Shown piece after piece: positions 18,158 to 25,954 of a stretch of 64,000 nucleotides of DNA. Origin of the DNA: Vogesella indigofera (GTDB taxonomy: Bacteria; Pseudomonadota; Gammaproteobacteria; Burkholderiales; Chromobacteriaceae); contig NZ_RBID01000020.1 in the NCBI RefSeq assembly GCF_003633895.1, positions 104,309-168,308 of the forward strand, given 5' to 3'. A program made the position numbers and the translations under genes. Below the pieces are notes generated by a model. The model did not search any database and was not told where the DNA came from. It worked only from the letters and a program-made list of their open reading frames with translations. Every line of letters starts with the position of its first letter. Position 1 is the first letter of the stretch.

Positions 18158-18187
18158 TGCGGCCAACCTTGATCAAGATTGGCCGCA
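18158..18187. repeat. Inverted pair of the repeat after the CBS gene
   Basis: TGCGGCCAACCTTGA pairs with TCAAGATTGGCCGCA with one mismatch. It lies just downstream of the minus-strand CBS gene and may terminate it. Confidence 0.75.
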
Positions 18188-18219
18188 ATATTGTCCGGCT
18201 TAGCTTAAGGCGCCGTGGC

Positions 18220-18822
18220 TCAGTCCTCGTGCAGCAGCGCGTGTTCGATCTCGGAGAACGCCTGCGGCACGCGGATGAAGTTCAGCGAGATGCCGAGCCG
18301 GCGCGCGATGTGCGAGGTGGAGAACAGGCCGCACACTTCCAGGTGCTTGCTGCTGCCGTTCAGCTCCACCACCAGCGCGTGCTGGCGGCCGGTGTGCTTC
18401 ATGGTGGCGACCAGCTGGCCGATGCTGGCGTTCGCCACCTCGGCCATGTCCAGTGCCTCCAGCTCGCGGCGCGGGGTCATCACGTCGGACACCAGCAGTT
18501 CATCGTGGCGCTTGCCGCGTTCCTGAATGCATTTCATCGGCCGCTCGCCGAGCACGTCGGAGGCGGTGAGCAGGCCGGTCAGCGCGCCCTCGCGGTCGGT
18601 GACGAACAGCAGGCGGATGCCGTGGCTGACCATGCGTTCGTGGGCGTCGTGCAGCAGCGCGTCCTCGCAGATGCTGACCGGGTCGATCACCTTCAGGTCG
18701 GTCATCACGTCCAGCGCCGGGCTTTTCAGCGACAGCGTGCGCTGCGGGCGCTGGTCGACGTGGATCAGGTCGGTGGTCTGCGGCAGGGAAAGGGTGGTCA
18801 GGGCTTGGTACTGGGTGTCCAT
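18220..18822 (-). CDS. CBS-domain-pair protein
   Basis: A 200-residue cytoplasmic protein with two CBS motifs. The first reads VMTDLKVIDPVSICEDALLHDAHERMVSHGIRLLFVTDREGALTGLLTASDVLGERP (about 39-95). The second begins LLVSDVMTPRRELEALDMAEVANASIGQLVATMKHTGRQHALVVE (about 108-155). CBS pairs bind adenosine nucleotides such as AMP, ATP or SAM and act as regulatory modules. No enzyme domain is attached, so the partner is unknown. The repeat-rich spacer on its 3' side separates it from the Lrp gene. Confidence 0.85.
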   Translation of the reverse strand: MDTQYQALTTLSLPQTTDLIHVDQRPQRTLSLKSPALDVMTDLKVIDPVSICEDALLHDAHERMVSHGIRLLFVTDREGALTGLLTASDVLGERPMKCIQERGKRHDELLVSDVMTPRRELEALDMAEVANASIGQLVATMKHTGRQHALVVELNGSSKHLEVCGLFSTSHIARRLGISLNFIRVPQAFSEIEHALLHED

Positions 18823-19100
18823 GGCGGGCGCTCCTCGTCTGTTTTCTGGTTTTGCCGCGCGCCGGGCACGAGCTCCCGACGGCGGTGCGCAATACCGGGG
18901 GCAACACCATCACGCTTCCCCATTGGCACCCCGGTGTCTTTATCTAAGCACGCTTTGCCGGCGCCTGGCGCGTTTTTCGTGGCCGGCAGCTGATTTTCGT
19001 CAACCACAGGAGCTAGCCGGCTCCGTCTTTTGGCGTATCGGCAACAGTTGCCGCCGCCCGTACACTGTTAGTCCCGCCCCGTGTATCAGGACCGCCCGCC

Positions 19101-19496
19101 ATGACCGCCATTACCGATTTCGCCAGCCTGCTGGCCGCCGCCCGCGCCCAGCCGACCCCGCAACGCCTGCTGTTCGCCTTTTGCCAGCGCCGCCTGCACG
19201 ACGACCACAGCGCGCAGGAAGCAGAACGCTTCGCCGCCGGCGAAGGCGGCATCCTGCAGCCCATCCTGTGTGTCGACAAGACCCCGGCCGAGCTGGGCGA
19301 TTTCGCGCAGCTGGCTCAGGACGCCGATGCGCTGGACGCGCGCTGGCAGCTGGTGTTCGTTGCCGCCATCGACAGCAGCAGCAGCGCCGACGCCGACGGC
19401 CCGCTGAAGCGCATGGTGCAGACCATCCAGACCGGCGGCGACGTCGCGCGTTACCTCGCGTTCAATCGCGACGGCGCGCTGCTGCAGTTCCTGTGA
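19101..19496 (+). CDS. Conserved small protein (often mislabelled ribonucleotide reductase subunit alpha)
   Basis: A 131-residue acidic, cytoplasmic protein. Landmarks are FASLLAAARAQPTPQRLLFAFCQRRL near the start, AEGEGGILQPILCVDKTPAEL-like sequence (about 45-65), and a conserved end RMVQTIQTGGDVARYLAFNRDGALLQFL. Similar short proteins are common in betaproteobacteria and are sometimes annotated as ribonucleotide reductase subunit alpha; it has none of the size or motifs of that enzyme, so I treat the function as unknown. It has its own hairpin terminator and no obvious operon partner. Confidence 0.65.
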   Translation: MTAITDFASLLAAARAQPTPQRLLFAFCQRRLHDDHSAQEAERFAAGEGGILQPILCVDKTPAELGDFAQLAQDADALDARWQLVFVAAIDSSSSADADGPLKRMVQTIQTGGDVARYLAFNRDGALLQFL

Positions 19497-19526
19497 CCAC
19501 GGCTTAGCCGGCGCAGCAGCTTGTCA

Positions 19527-19563
19527 AACGGCCCGGGCAGGGATCACCCTGCGGCGGGCCGTT
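19527..19563 (+). terminator. Hairpin after the small conserved gene
   Basis: AACGGCCCG pairs with CGGGCCGTT, and an inner stem GCAGGG/CCCTGC caps it. The downstream T content is low (GTTGTTG), so termination may be incomplete. Confidence 0.55.
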
Positions 19564-19633
19564 GTTGCGTGCGGCTTCGTGTGCGGCAGCCGGACACCCC
19601 CGGCGACGGCGGCAAGACGCGGCGTGAGCGGCG

Positions 19634-20233
19634 TTAGCCCGCCGCCGGCAACTGCGCCAGCAGCTGGGTCAGCGCCGCGTGCAGCGCCGTTACCGCGCCG
19701 TCCATGTCCCAGTCGTCGTGCCCCGGCTGCACCACGTTGGAGATGGCGCGCAGCTCGATAAACGGCACCCCTTCCTGCTGGCAGACATGGAAGAAGGCGG
19801 CGCCCTCCATGTTCTCGATCTCCACCTCGCTGCTGTCCACGAACGGCGCCAGCGCCGCGTTCAGCGACAGGCTGCGCGCGCGGCGCAGCGGGCTTGCCGC
19901 CGGCAGGTGCGGGCAGTGCAGCGTATGGCGGCGCTCGAACGCCATCTCCAGCGGCAGCTGCGCCAGATGGGTGAAGCCCTGCGGCGTGAAGAAGCCGAGA
20001 TCGCCCTCCACCTCCGAGCTGACCAGCACCACCTCGCCGATGGCCAGCCCGGCCTGCGGATACATGCCGGCGATGCCGGCCAGGATCAGCAGCGACGGCC
20101 GCCGCTCGTGGATCACCTTCAGCGTGGCGTAGGCGGTGGCGGTCAGCCCGACGCCGCTGACCACGGTGTGCACCCCGGGGTGCTGGAACTGGCGCGCCTC
20201 GGTGGCGGTGGGAAAGAGGATGCAGATGCTCAT
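19634..20233 (-). CDS. Nucleoside phosphorylase-fold nucleosidase (MTA/SAH- or futalosine-hydrolase-like)
   Basis: A 199-residue protein of the PNP/UDP phosphorylase family. Short N-terminal strand MSICILFPTATEARQF, then VVSGVGLTATAYATLKVIHERRPSLLILAGIAGMYPQAGLAIGEVVLVSSEVEGDLGFF. The purine/ribose-binding helix reads VEIENMEGAAFFHVCQQEGVPFIELRAISNVV, with the M-E-G pattern and the acidic residue in W-D-M-D near the end. The D-N of the MTA/SAH nucleosidase SD motif is replaced by ISN. It probably cleaves a nucleoside base-ribose bond. MqnB (futalosine hydrolase) and Pfs are both possible; the ENMEGAAFFH motif leans toward MqnB, but no other futalosine gene is in view. Confidence 0.7.
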   Translation of the reverse strand: MSICILFPTATEARQFQHPGVHTVVSGVGLTATAYATLKVIHERRPSLLILAGIAGMYPQAGLAIGEVVLVSSEVEGDLGFFTPQGFTHLAQLPLEMAFERRHTLHCPHLPAASPLRRARSLSLNAALAPFVDSSEVEIENMEGAAFFHVCQQEGVPFIELRAISNVVQPGHDDWDMDGAVTALHAALTQLLAQLPAAG

Positions 20234-20377
20234 GGCGGCTCGCGGGCTAGTGAAAAGGGACAGCCGCCACTATGCCACATCGGCCGGCGCGGCCGGGCGG
20301 CGGCGGCCTGCATTTAGTGGTGTTCTTTTCAGGAATTTGAGCCATTACTGAATAATCCCGTCGCCGGTGCCCTTGCC

Positions 20378-21526
20378 ATGGCCGATTCCGCCAAGACCCG
20401 ACTGCCGTCCTCCTTCGTCCGCCTCGGCCAGCCCCTACCGGTCGATGTCTACCACGAGAGCGGCATCCTGCTGCTGAAGAAGGGCCACTACGTGCTGACC
20501 CCGGAGCAGCGCGAGCGCCTGCTCGCCGCCGGCCACGGCGACAGCGAGGCGGTGGCGGCGCGGCTGGAACGCGAGCAGCAGGAACGCGCGGCGCGGCGGC
20601 AGCAGGACAGCCTGGCGCAGCCGTGCAATCCGCTGGTGGAGTTCGAATTCCTGCTGCACCGCGTCGAGGGCCTGCTCAGTCACGGCCTGGCGGTGCGCGG
20701 CCTGGGCAGCGCGCTGCGCGAGGTGCTCGCCAGCCTGCTGGAACTGAGCCAGCGCCTGCCGGACGGCATGCTGGCGGCCAGCCTGCTGCTGGACAGCCGC
20801 CTGCCCGCTGCCGCACACGGGCTGCGAGTGGCGACCACGCTGGCGGTGCTCGGCCGCCGCCTGGGGCTGGACGCGGCGACGCTGCACAGCGCCTGTGGTG
20901 CGGCGCTGACCATGAACATCGCCATCGTCGGCCTGCTGGGCAAGCTGCGGCAGCAGGACGAGCCGCTGAGCGAGGCGCAGAGTGCGGCACTGCTCGCCCA
21001 TCCGGTGATCGGCTCCGCCATCCTGCGCGAGGCCGGCATCGACGACGAGCTGTGGCACAGCCTGGTGCAGTGCCACCACGAAAAGCCGGACGGCAGCGGC
21101 TACCCGCAGGCGCTGCGCGGCGACGAGGTGCCGCCGCTGGCGCGCCTGCTGGCGCTGCTGGACCAGCTGGGGGAACAGGTGGAAAGCGGGCGGCTGTTGC
21201 CGTCGCAGGCGCTGGCGACGCTGTTCCGCGATCCGGCCGGCGGCCACGATCCGGCGCAGCTGGCGGCGCTGGTGAAGGAGCTGGGCGTGTATCCGCCGGG
21301 CAGCTTTGTCGAGCTGGCCAGCGGCGAGATCGCGGTGGTCACCTACCGCGGCGACAGCGCCAACACGCCGCGGGTGGCGGCGCTGCGCCGTCGCGACGGC
21401 CCGCCCTACGCCGAGCCGCTGCTGCGCGATACCCGCCAGCTGCCATTCCGCATCAACAAGGCGGTCGGCCGCGGCAGCACCGGCGTCAAGCCGGCCTATC
21501 TGATCCGGCTGTGGCAGCGGCGCTGA
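20378..21526 (+). CDS. HD-GYP-like protein with degenerate HD motif
   Basis: A 382-residue cytoplasmic protein. The central domain (about 100-270) aligns with HD-GYP cyclic-di-GMP phosphodiesterases: HPVIGSAILREAG, then SLVQCHHEKPDGSGYPQAL, the HHExxDGxGYP signature. However, where active enzymes have an HD pair in ALLHDIGK, this protein reads ALTMNIAIVG, and the first His lies in a run of Ala. It therefore probably lacks a complete metal site. The N-terminal 90 residues are a beta-rich PilZ/DUF3391-like region (RLGQPLPVDVYHESGILLLKKGHYVL), and the C-terminal 100 include ELASGEIAVVTYRGDSANTPRV. It may bind cyclic-di-GMP without cleaving it. Confidence 0.8.
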   Translation: MADSAKTRLPSSFVRLGQPLPVDVYHESGILLLKKGHYVLTPEQRERLLAAGHGDSEAVAARLEREQQERAARRQQDSLAQPCNPLVEFEFLLHRVEGLLSHGLAVRGLGSALREVLASLLELSQRLPDGMLAASLLLDSRLPAAAHGLRVATTLAVLGRRLGLDAATLHSACGAALTMNIAIVGLLGKLRQQDEPLSEAQSAALLAHPVIGSAILREAGIDDELWHSLVQCHHEKPDGSGYPQALRGDEVPPLARLLALLDQLGEQVESGRLLPSQALATLFRDPAGGHDPAQLAALVKELGVYPPGSFVELASGEIAVVTYRGDSANTPRVAALRRRDGPPYAEPLLRDTRQLPFRINKAVGRGSTGVKPAYLIRLWQRR

Positions 21527-21676
21527 GTGTTGCTTCACGATCGGCGGCGCCCGATCGCTGATGGGGTGATCCGGTGTTGGACATGGCCACAGCAGGCGTG
21601 TTGATCGCAACTGCAACGGCGTTCTTTGATCCATGCCACCTGCGCTGACTTTGGCTCGCGAACCCGTGCCGGGCAG

Positions 21677-21692
21677 CAAGGTTGGCCGCAAG
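21677..21692 (-). repeat. Single copy of the AAGGTTGGCCGCA repeat
   Basis: CAAGGTTGGCCGCAAG lies downstream of benE (minus strand) and of the HD-GYP-like gene. It is a full-length copy. Confidence 0.75.
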
Positions 21693-21728
21693 CCTGGCTC
21701 CTTCTTTTCCGCGTGAGACTCCGCCCGC

Positions 21729-22910
21729 TCAGGCGCCGCGCGCCACCAGCCGTGGCTGCCAGCGCAACACCGCACTGGCGGCGACGCCGGCCAGCAGCGC
21801 CCACAGCGGCGCGCCGATACCGGCGATGCTGACGCCGGAGGCGGCCACCACGAAGGTCAGCAAGGCCGCCTCGCGCTGGCTGTCGCCCGCCAGTGCCGCG
21901 GTCAGCGACGAGGCCAGGGTACCGAACAGTGCCAGCGCCGCCGCCGCCATCACCAGCGCCTTGGGCAGCACCAGCAGCAAGGCCACCAGCGAGCCGCCCA
22001 CCGCCGCCACCAAGAGGTAGCTCAGTGCCGCCACCACGCCGGCCTTCCAGCGCTGTTGCGGGTCGGGATGGCATTCGGGGCCGGTGCACATCGCCGCGGT
22101 GATCGCCGCCAGCACCACGCCGTGGCCGCCGAACGGCGCCAAGAGCAGCGACACGCCGCCCAGCAGGCTGACCGGCACCCGCGCCGGCAGGTCGTAGCCG
22201 TCGTTTTTCAGCACCGCCATGCCGGGCAGGAACTGGCCGGTCAGCGCCACCAGCGCCAGCGGCAGCGCGATATTGCTCAGGCCGGCGACACTGAACTGCG
22301 GCGTGGTCCACAGCGGGCCGCTGGCGGTGGCGGTCAAGGTCGGCGTGGCGGCAAAACCGCCCTGCAGCGCCAGCAGCACGCAACCGAGCAGCAGCGCTGC
22401 CATCAGCGCGTAGCGCGGCCACAGCCGGCGGCCGGCGAAGAAGGCCAGCGCCATCGGCAGCACCAGCGCGGCATGATCGCGCGCAGCCGGCACCAGCTCC
22501 ACCACGAAGCGGAACAGGATGCCGGCCAAGAGCGCGGCGGCCAGCGCCGGCGGAAAGCGTTTCATCAGCGCGTCAAAGGCGCCGCTGACGCCGACCAGCC
22601 ATACCGCGAGGCCGGCCAGCACGAAGCCGCCGATGGCCTCCGGGTAGGGCACGCCGGGCAGGGACGCCAGCAGCACCGCGGCGCCGGGCGTGGACCACGC
22701 GGTAATCACCGGCATCTTCCAGCGCCACGACAGCCACAGCCCGGCCACGCCGGAGCCGAGCGACACCGCCCACAGCCACGAGGCCAGCTGCGCCGGGGTC
22801 AGGCCGGCCTGCTGCGCGGCGTGCACGATGATGAGAAAGGGGCCGGTGTAGCCGACGGCGATGGTCAGCACACCGGTGATCAGGGTCGACGGGGGTAGGT
22901 GTTTGAACAT
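21729..22910 (-). CDS. benE: BenE-family benzoate/proton symporter-like transporter
   Basis: A 393-residue inner-membrane protein with 10-12 hydrophobic segments. The BenE signature is clear: LPPSTLITGVLTIAVGYTGPFLIIVHAAQQAGLTPAQLASWLWAVSLGSG, then ITAWSTPGAAVLLASLPGVPYPEAIGGFVLAGL, then TGQFLPGMAVLKNDGY, and CTGPECHPDPQQRWKAGV. BenE imports benzoate with protons; many family members are next to no benzoate genes, and the substrate here is not shown. It is divergent from a MocR-type regulator, which probably controls it. The 206-base spacer contains a TGCGGCCAACCT copy and the regulator operator. Confidence 0.85.
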   Translation of the reverse strand: MFKHLPPSTLITGVLTIAVGYTGPFLIIVHAAQQAGLTPAQLASWLWAVSLGSGVAGLWLSWRWKMPVITAWSTPGAAVLLASLPGVPYPEAIGGFVLAGLAVWLVGVSGAFDALMKRFPPALAAALLAGILFRFVVELVPAARDHAALVLPMALAFFAGRRLWPRYALMAALLLGCVLLALQGGFAATPTLTATASGPLWTTPQFSVAGLSNIALPLALVALTGQFLPGMAVLKNDGYDLPARVPVSLLGGVSLLLAPFGGHGVVLAAITAAMCTGPECHPDPQQRWKAGVVAALSYLLVAAVGGSLVALLLVLPKALVMAAAALALFGTLASSLTAALAGDSQREAALLTFVVAASGVSIAGIGAPLWALLAGVAASAVLRWQPRLVARGA

Positions 22911-23048
22911 GGTAGTCCTTCAGGTCAGAGGCCGCCGCCAGCCGCGCACGGGTTGCGCGGTGGGCGGCATCCGGCGTCGGTGGACGCTGCCGGCGCGGGT
23001 AGCGTGGCGACCGGACTGCCGTGGTGTTGCCACTGTACGGCGCCTGCC

Positions 23049-23060
23049 TGCGGCCAACCT
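23049..23060 (+). repeat. Single copy of the TGCGGCCAACCT repeat
   Basis: An unpaired copy in the divergent spacer between benE and the MocR-type regulator gene. Confidence 0.65.
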
Positions 23061-23096
23061 GCCACAGCCGGCTACAACAGGCTGGCGCAGCGCGCC

Positions 23097-23114
23097 GCTG
23101 TTCTATATAACAGC
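23097..23114. promoter_or_regulatory. Palindrome overlapping the MocR gene -10 region
   Basis: GCTGTT-CTATAT-AACAGC ends three bases before the ATG of the regulator gene and contains a TATATAA -10-like sequence. A related direct repeat CTACAACAG lies upstream (about 23072). It could be an autoregulatory site, and transcripts starting here would be nearly leaderless. Confidence 0.45.
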
Positions 23115-23117
23115 GGG

Positions 23118-24542
23118 ATGAACCCGAGCGCCCTCCCCGTTTACCGCCACATCGCCAATGCCCTGACCGCCAGGCTGGACAGCGGCGAATTCCCGCCCGG
23201 CAGCCGCCTGCCGGCGGTGCGCGCGCTGGCCGCCGAATTCGGCGTCAACACCCTCACCGCGCTGGCCGCCTACCGCTATCTGGAACAGCAGCAGCGGGTG
23301 CTGGCGCGGCCGCGCGCCGGCTACTTTGCCGCGCTGCCGGCGGCGCCGTCGTCGCCCGGAACCGCCGCGCCGCTGCCCAGCGCGGCGGCGCTGGTCGATG
23401 TCAGCAGCCGCATGTCCACCCTGCTGCAGCTGGGTGACGAGCGCATCCACACCCAGCTGCACATGGCCGAGGCCGCCGCCAGCCTGTATCCGGCCGCCGA
23501 GCTGGCGCGCCGCCTGCAACTGACGCTGACGCGGCAGCCGGAGCTGATCGGCGCCCATCTGCCGGCCGGCGAACAGCGCCGGCTGCTGGCGGCGCTGGTG
23601 CGCCTCGGCCACGAGCGCGGCCTGGTGCTGGACGAGGGCGGCATCCTGCTCACTCATGGTATTACCGAGGGCATCAGCCTGGCGCTGCGCCACCTGACCC
23701 GCCCCGGCGACACCGTGGCGGTGGAAACGCCGGTCTACTTCGGCCTGTTGCAGACGCTGGAGGGGCTGGGGCTGAAGGCGCTGGAAATCCCGTGCACGCC
23801 GGAGGCCGGCCTGTCGCTGGAGGCGCTGGAGTTCGCGCTGCACCACGGCCCGGCGGTGAAGTGCCTGGTGTGCGTGCCCAACTTCCAGAACCCGACCGGC
23901 GCGCTGATGCCGGACGACAACAAGAAGCGGCTGCTGGCGCTGGCGCGCAAGCACGGCGTCACCATCATCGAGGACGACGTGTTCGGCGACCTGCACTACG
24001 GCAACGGGCGGCCGACGCCGCTGAAGGCGTGGGACCGCGACGGCGACGTGATCTACTGCGCGTCGTTCACCAAGAGCTTCGCGCCGTCGTTCCGCCTCGG
24101 CTGGCTGGCCGCCGGCCGCCACCACGGCGCGCTCGCCAGGCTGTGCGCCAGCAGCACGCTGGTGTCGTCGCCGCTGTTGCAGGTGGTGCTGGCCGACGTG
24201 CTCGACAGCGGCGACTACGCGCGCATCAGCCAGCGCCTGCGCCTGCAGCTGGCGGCGCAGATGACGGCCACCGCCGACGCGGTGCTGCAGCATTTTCCGC
24301 GCGGCACCCGCGTGCGGCGGCCGCAGGGCGGCGTGGTGCTGTGGGTGGAGTGTCCGGAGACGGTGGACGGCACGCGCCTGCTGCAGCGCGCGCTGGCGGA
24401 GGGCATCAGCTTTGCGCCCGGCGTCGCGTTCTCGGCCGCGCCGCGCTTCGGCCACTGCCTGCGCATCAATTGCGGCCAACCTTTCACCCCGGCGCTGGTG
24501 GCGGCGATCGCGCGGCTGGGGCAGCTGGCGCTGGGACACTGA
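23118..24542 (+). CDS. MocR-family regulator (GntR HTH fused to aminotransferase fold)
   Basis: A 474-residue PLP-dependent regulator. Residues 1-70 form the GntR winged helix (ALPVYRHIANALTARLDSGEFPPGSRLPAVRALAAEFGVNTLTALAAYRYLEQQQRV). Residues about 110-474 form a fold-type I aminotransferase. It has the motif VCVPNFQNPTGALMPDDNKKRLL, Asp in IIEDDVFGDLHYG, and the PLP lysine in CASFTKSFAPSFRLGW. The PLP lysine is present, so a cofactor-based response is likely. Its divergent partner is benE. The start codon is the ATG at 23118 (weak site GCGGG). A repeat copy (TGCGGCCAACCTT) is inside the coding region at 24471, encoding CGQP. Confidence 0.9.
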   Translation: MNPSALPVYRHIANALTARLDSGEFPPGSRLPAVRALAAEFGVNTLTALAAYRYLEQQQRVLARPRAGYFAALPAAPSSPGTAAPLPSAAALVDVSSRMSTLLQLGDERIHTQLHMAEAAASLYPAAELARRLQLTLTRQPELIGAHLPAGEQRRLLAALVRLGHERGLVLDEGGILLTHGITEGISLALRHLTRPGDTVAVETPVYFGLLQTLEGLGLKALEIPCTPEAGLSLEALEFALHHGPAVKCLVCVPNFQNPTGALMPDDNKKRLLALARKHGVTIIEDDVFGDLHYGNGRPTPLKAWDRDGDVIYCASFTKSFAPSFRLGWLAAGRHHGALARLCASSTLVSSPLLQVVLADVLDSGDYARISQRLRLQLAAQMTATADAVLQHFPRGTRVRRPQGGVVLWVECPETVDGTRLLQRALAEGISFAPGVAFSAAPRFGHCLRINCGQPFTPALVAAIARLGQLALGH

Positions 24543-24611
24543 GCGCACTGCGGAACTTGCCCGGTTTTGCCCGCTCTATCGTGGGCATCTTTTAACCGGA
24601 GAATCAACAAC

Positions 24612-24929
24612 ATGCGTGCAGTCATCGTCGTGTTACTGGCCAGCCTGGGGCTGGCAGCGTGCAGCGAGCAGCAAACCGCGAAATTGCAGCAGGACGCCTC
24701 CGCCGCCATCGGCGGCGTGCATCAGGTGGTGGCGGACAGCAGTGCGCCACTGGGCGCGTTGCGGCAGCAGGCCGGCCAGCTGGCGCAGGACGCCAGCGCG
24801 GCGCTGGGTGTCGCCACGCGGGTGGGCAAGGCCGCGGCGGTGCTGGATCCGGAGCTGGGGCAACAGCTTGACGAGGCCAGGCAGCAGGTCGATGCGGTGA
24901 AAGAGGCGGCCTCGGCACTGAAACCGTAA
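24612..24929 (+). CDS. Small predicted lipoprotein
   Basis: A 105-residue protein. MRAVIVVLLASLGLAAC forms a signal peptide with a lipobox ending at Cys17. The mature part is Ala/Gln-rich and helical (QTAKLQQDASAAIGGVHQVVADSSAPLGALRQQAGQLAQDASAALG), with heptad-like spacing that may form a coiled coil. No enzymatic motif is visible. The start has GGAG nine bases upstream. It is followed by a perfect terminator, so it is a monocistronic unit. Confidence 0.7.
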   Translation: MRAVIVVLLASLGLAACSEQQTAKLQQDASAAIGGVHQVVADSSAPLGALRQQAGQLAQDASAALGVATRVGKAAAVLDPELGQQLDEARQQVDAVKEAASALKP

Positions 24930-24940
24930 GCCGCGGCGCC

Positions 24941-24954
24941 AGGGTTGGCCGCAA
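24941..24954 (-). repeat. Single copy of the repeat
   Basis: AGGGTTGGCCGCAA lies between the lipoprotein stop and its terminator. Confidence 0.65.
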
Positions 24955-24960
24955 CCTGCA

Positions 24961-24991
24961 AAAAAGCCGCGTCGGACCGACGCGGCTTTTT
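24961..24991. terminator. Bidirectional terminator
   Basis: AAAAAGCCGCGTC pairs with GACGCGGCTTTTT around GGACC. It serves both the lipoprotein gene (plus) and the Spo0M-like gene (minus). Confidence 0.92.
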
Positions 24992-25011
24992 GTCGTTGCG
25001 GTAACGCGCGT

Positions 25012-25752
25012 TTACAGCGCCAGGCGCTGGCGCAGCTCGGCGACCCAGTCGCGGCTGGCGAAATCGGCGCCCATCACCAGCACCAGGTAGCCGTCGCCGC
25101 CGAAGCGCGAGTCGACCTCGACCAGCACGTGGGTGTCGTGGCCGTAGGGGATGAAGGTCAGCTCGATCTCCTGGATGCGGAAATTGCCGCCGCGCGGTTT
25201 CAGCTCGAATTCCTGGTAGCAGCCCAGCGTGCTCGTCACGTTGCCGACACGGGCGGTGCCGACCTCGACGTCGGTGCTGTACAGCGGCCAGCCCAGCTGC
25301 TCGAAGGCGGTCAGCAGGGTGGCGATCTGGGCCGTGGGGTGGATTTCCAGCAGGTCGCGGTCGTTGGCGTCGACGGCGGCGGCGATGGCGAGGTCGGTGT
25401 GGATCCACACCGGCAGCGCTCGGCCGTAGTGCGGCAGCGCGTTGACCGGCGTTTCCGCCGGCAGCAGCAGCTGGAACGGCAGCTGGCGTGTTTCGCCGGC
25501 GCGGATGGTGAAGCGCTCGGCGACGCGGATCACGCCCAGCGCGATGGCGCCGCGCGCCTCGTGGTCGCCGGCTTCCTGTTCCGCCTCGGTCATCAGCACC
25601 AGTTCGATTTTCTCGATGTCCTGGTCGGCGTTGCCGCCCTGTACCAGCACGTGGCCGGACAGCACCTCGCCGGGACGCAGCCGCGGGTTGTCGAGGCGGG
25701 TATCGATTTTGGCGCCGCCGACGCCGATGGAAGCTAGCAGTTTCTTGAACAT
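25012..25752 (-). CDS. Spo0M-like (SpoOM) arrestin-fold protein
   Basis: A 246-residue protein of the Spo0M family, named after a Bacillus sporulation-control protein but common in non-sporulating bacteria. The start MFKKLLASIGVGGAKIDTRLDNPRLRPGEVLSGHVLVQGGNADQDIEKIELVLMTEAE is characteristic. Further motifs are PFQLLLPAETPVNALPHYGRALPVWIHTDLAIAAAVDANDRDLLEIHP and the C-terminal VEVDSRFGGDGYLVLVMGADFASRDWVAELR. The fold is arrestin-like; the function outside sporulators is unknown. The ATG at 25752 is preferred to an upstream frame extension because the family begins at MFKK. Confidence 0.9.
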   Translation of the reverse strand: MFKKLLASIGVGGAKIDTRLDNPRLRPGEVLSGHVLVQGGNADQDIEKIELVLMTEAEQEAGDHEARGAIALGVIRVAERFTIRAGETRQLPFQLLLPAETPVNALPHYGRALPVWIHTDLAIAAAVDANDRDLLEIHPTAQIATLLTAFEQLGWPLYSTDVEVGTARVGNVTSTLGCYQEFELKPRGGNFRIQEIELTFIPYGHDTHVLVEVDSRFGGDGYLVLVMGADFASRDWVAELRQRLAL

Positions 25753-25954
25753 GGTTGATCCGTGAAATGAAAGAGAGGCAGCGTGGCAGACCATGCCGCC
25801 GCCGCCAGGTTCCGCCGGCGGGTTGCCGGCATCAGCATGGCGGCATACTAGCGGAAATTCCCCGCCCGCGGCAGCGGCGTGGCCGCCGGCGTCAACCCGG
25901 CTTTACCCCCGCGCGGCATCAGGGTAAAACAGCGCCACGACAACGGAGACAGCG

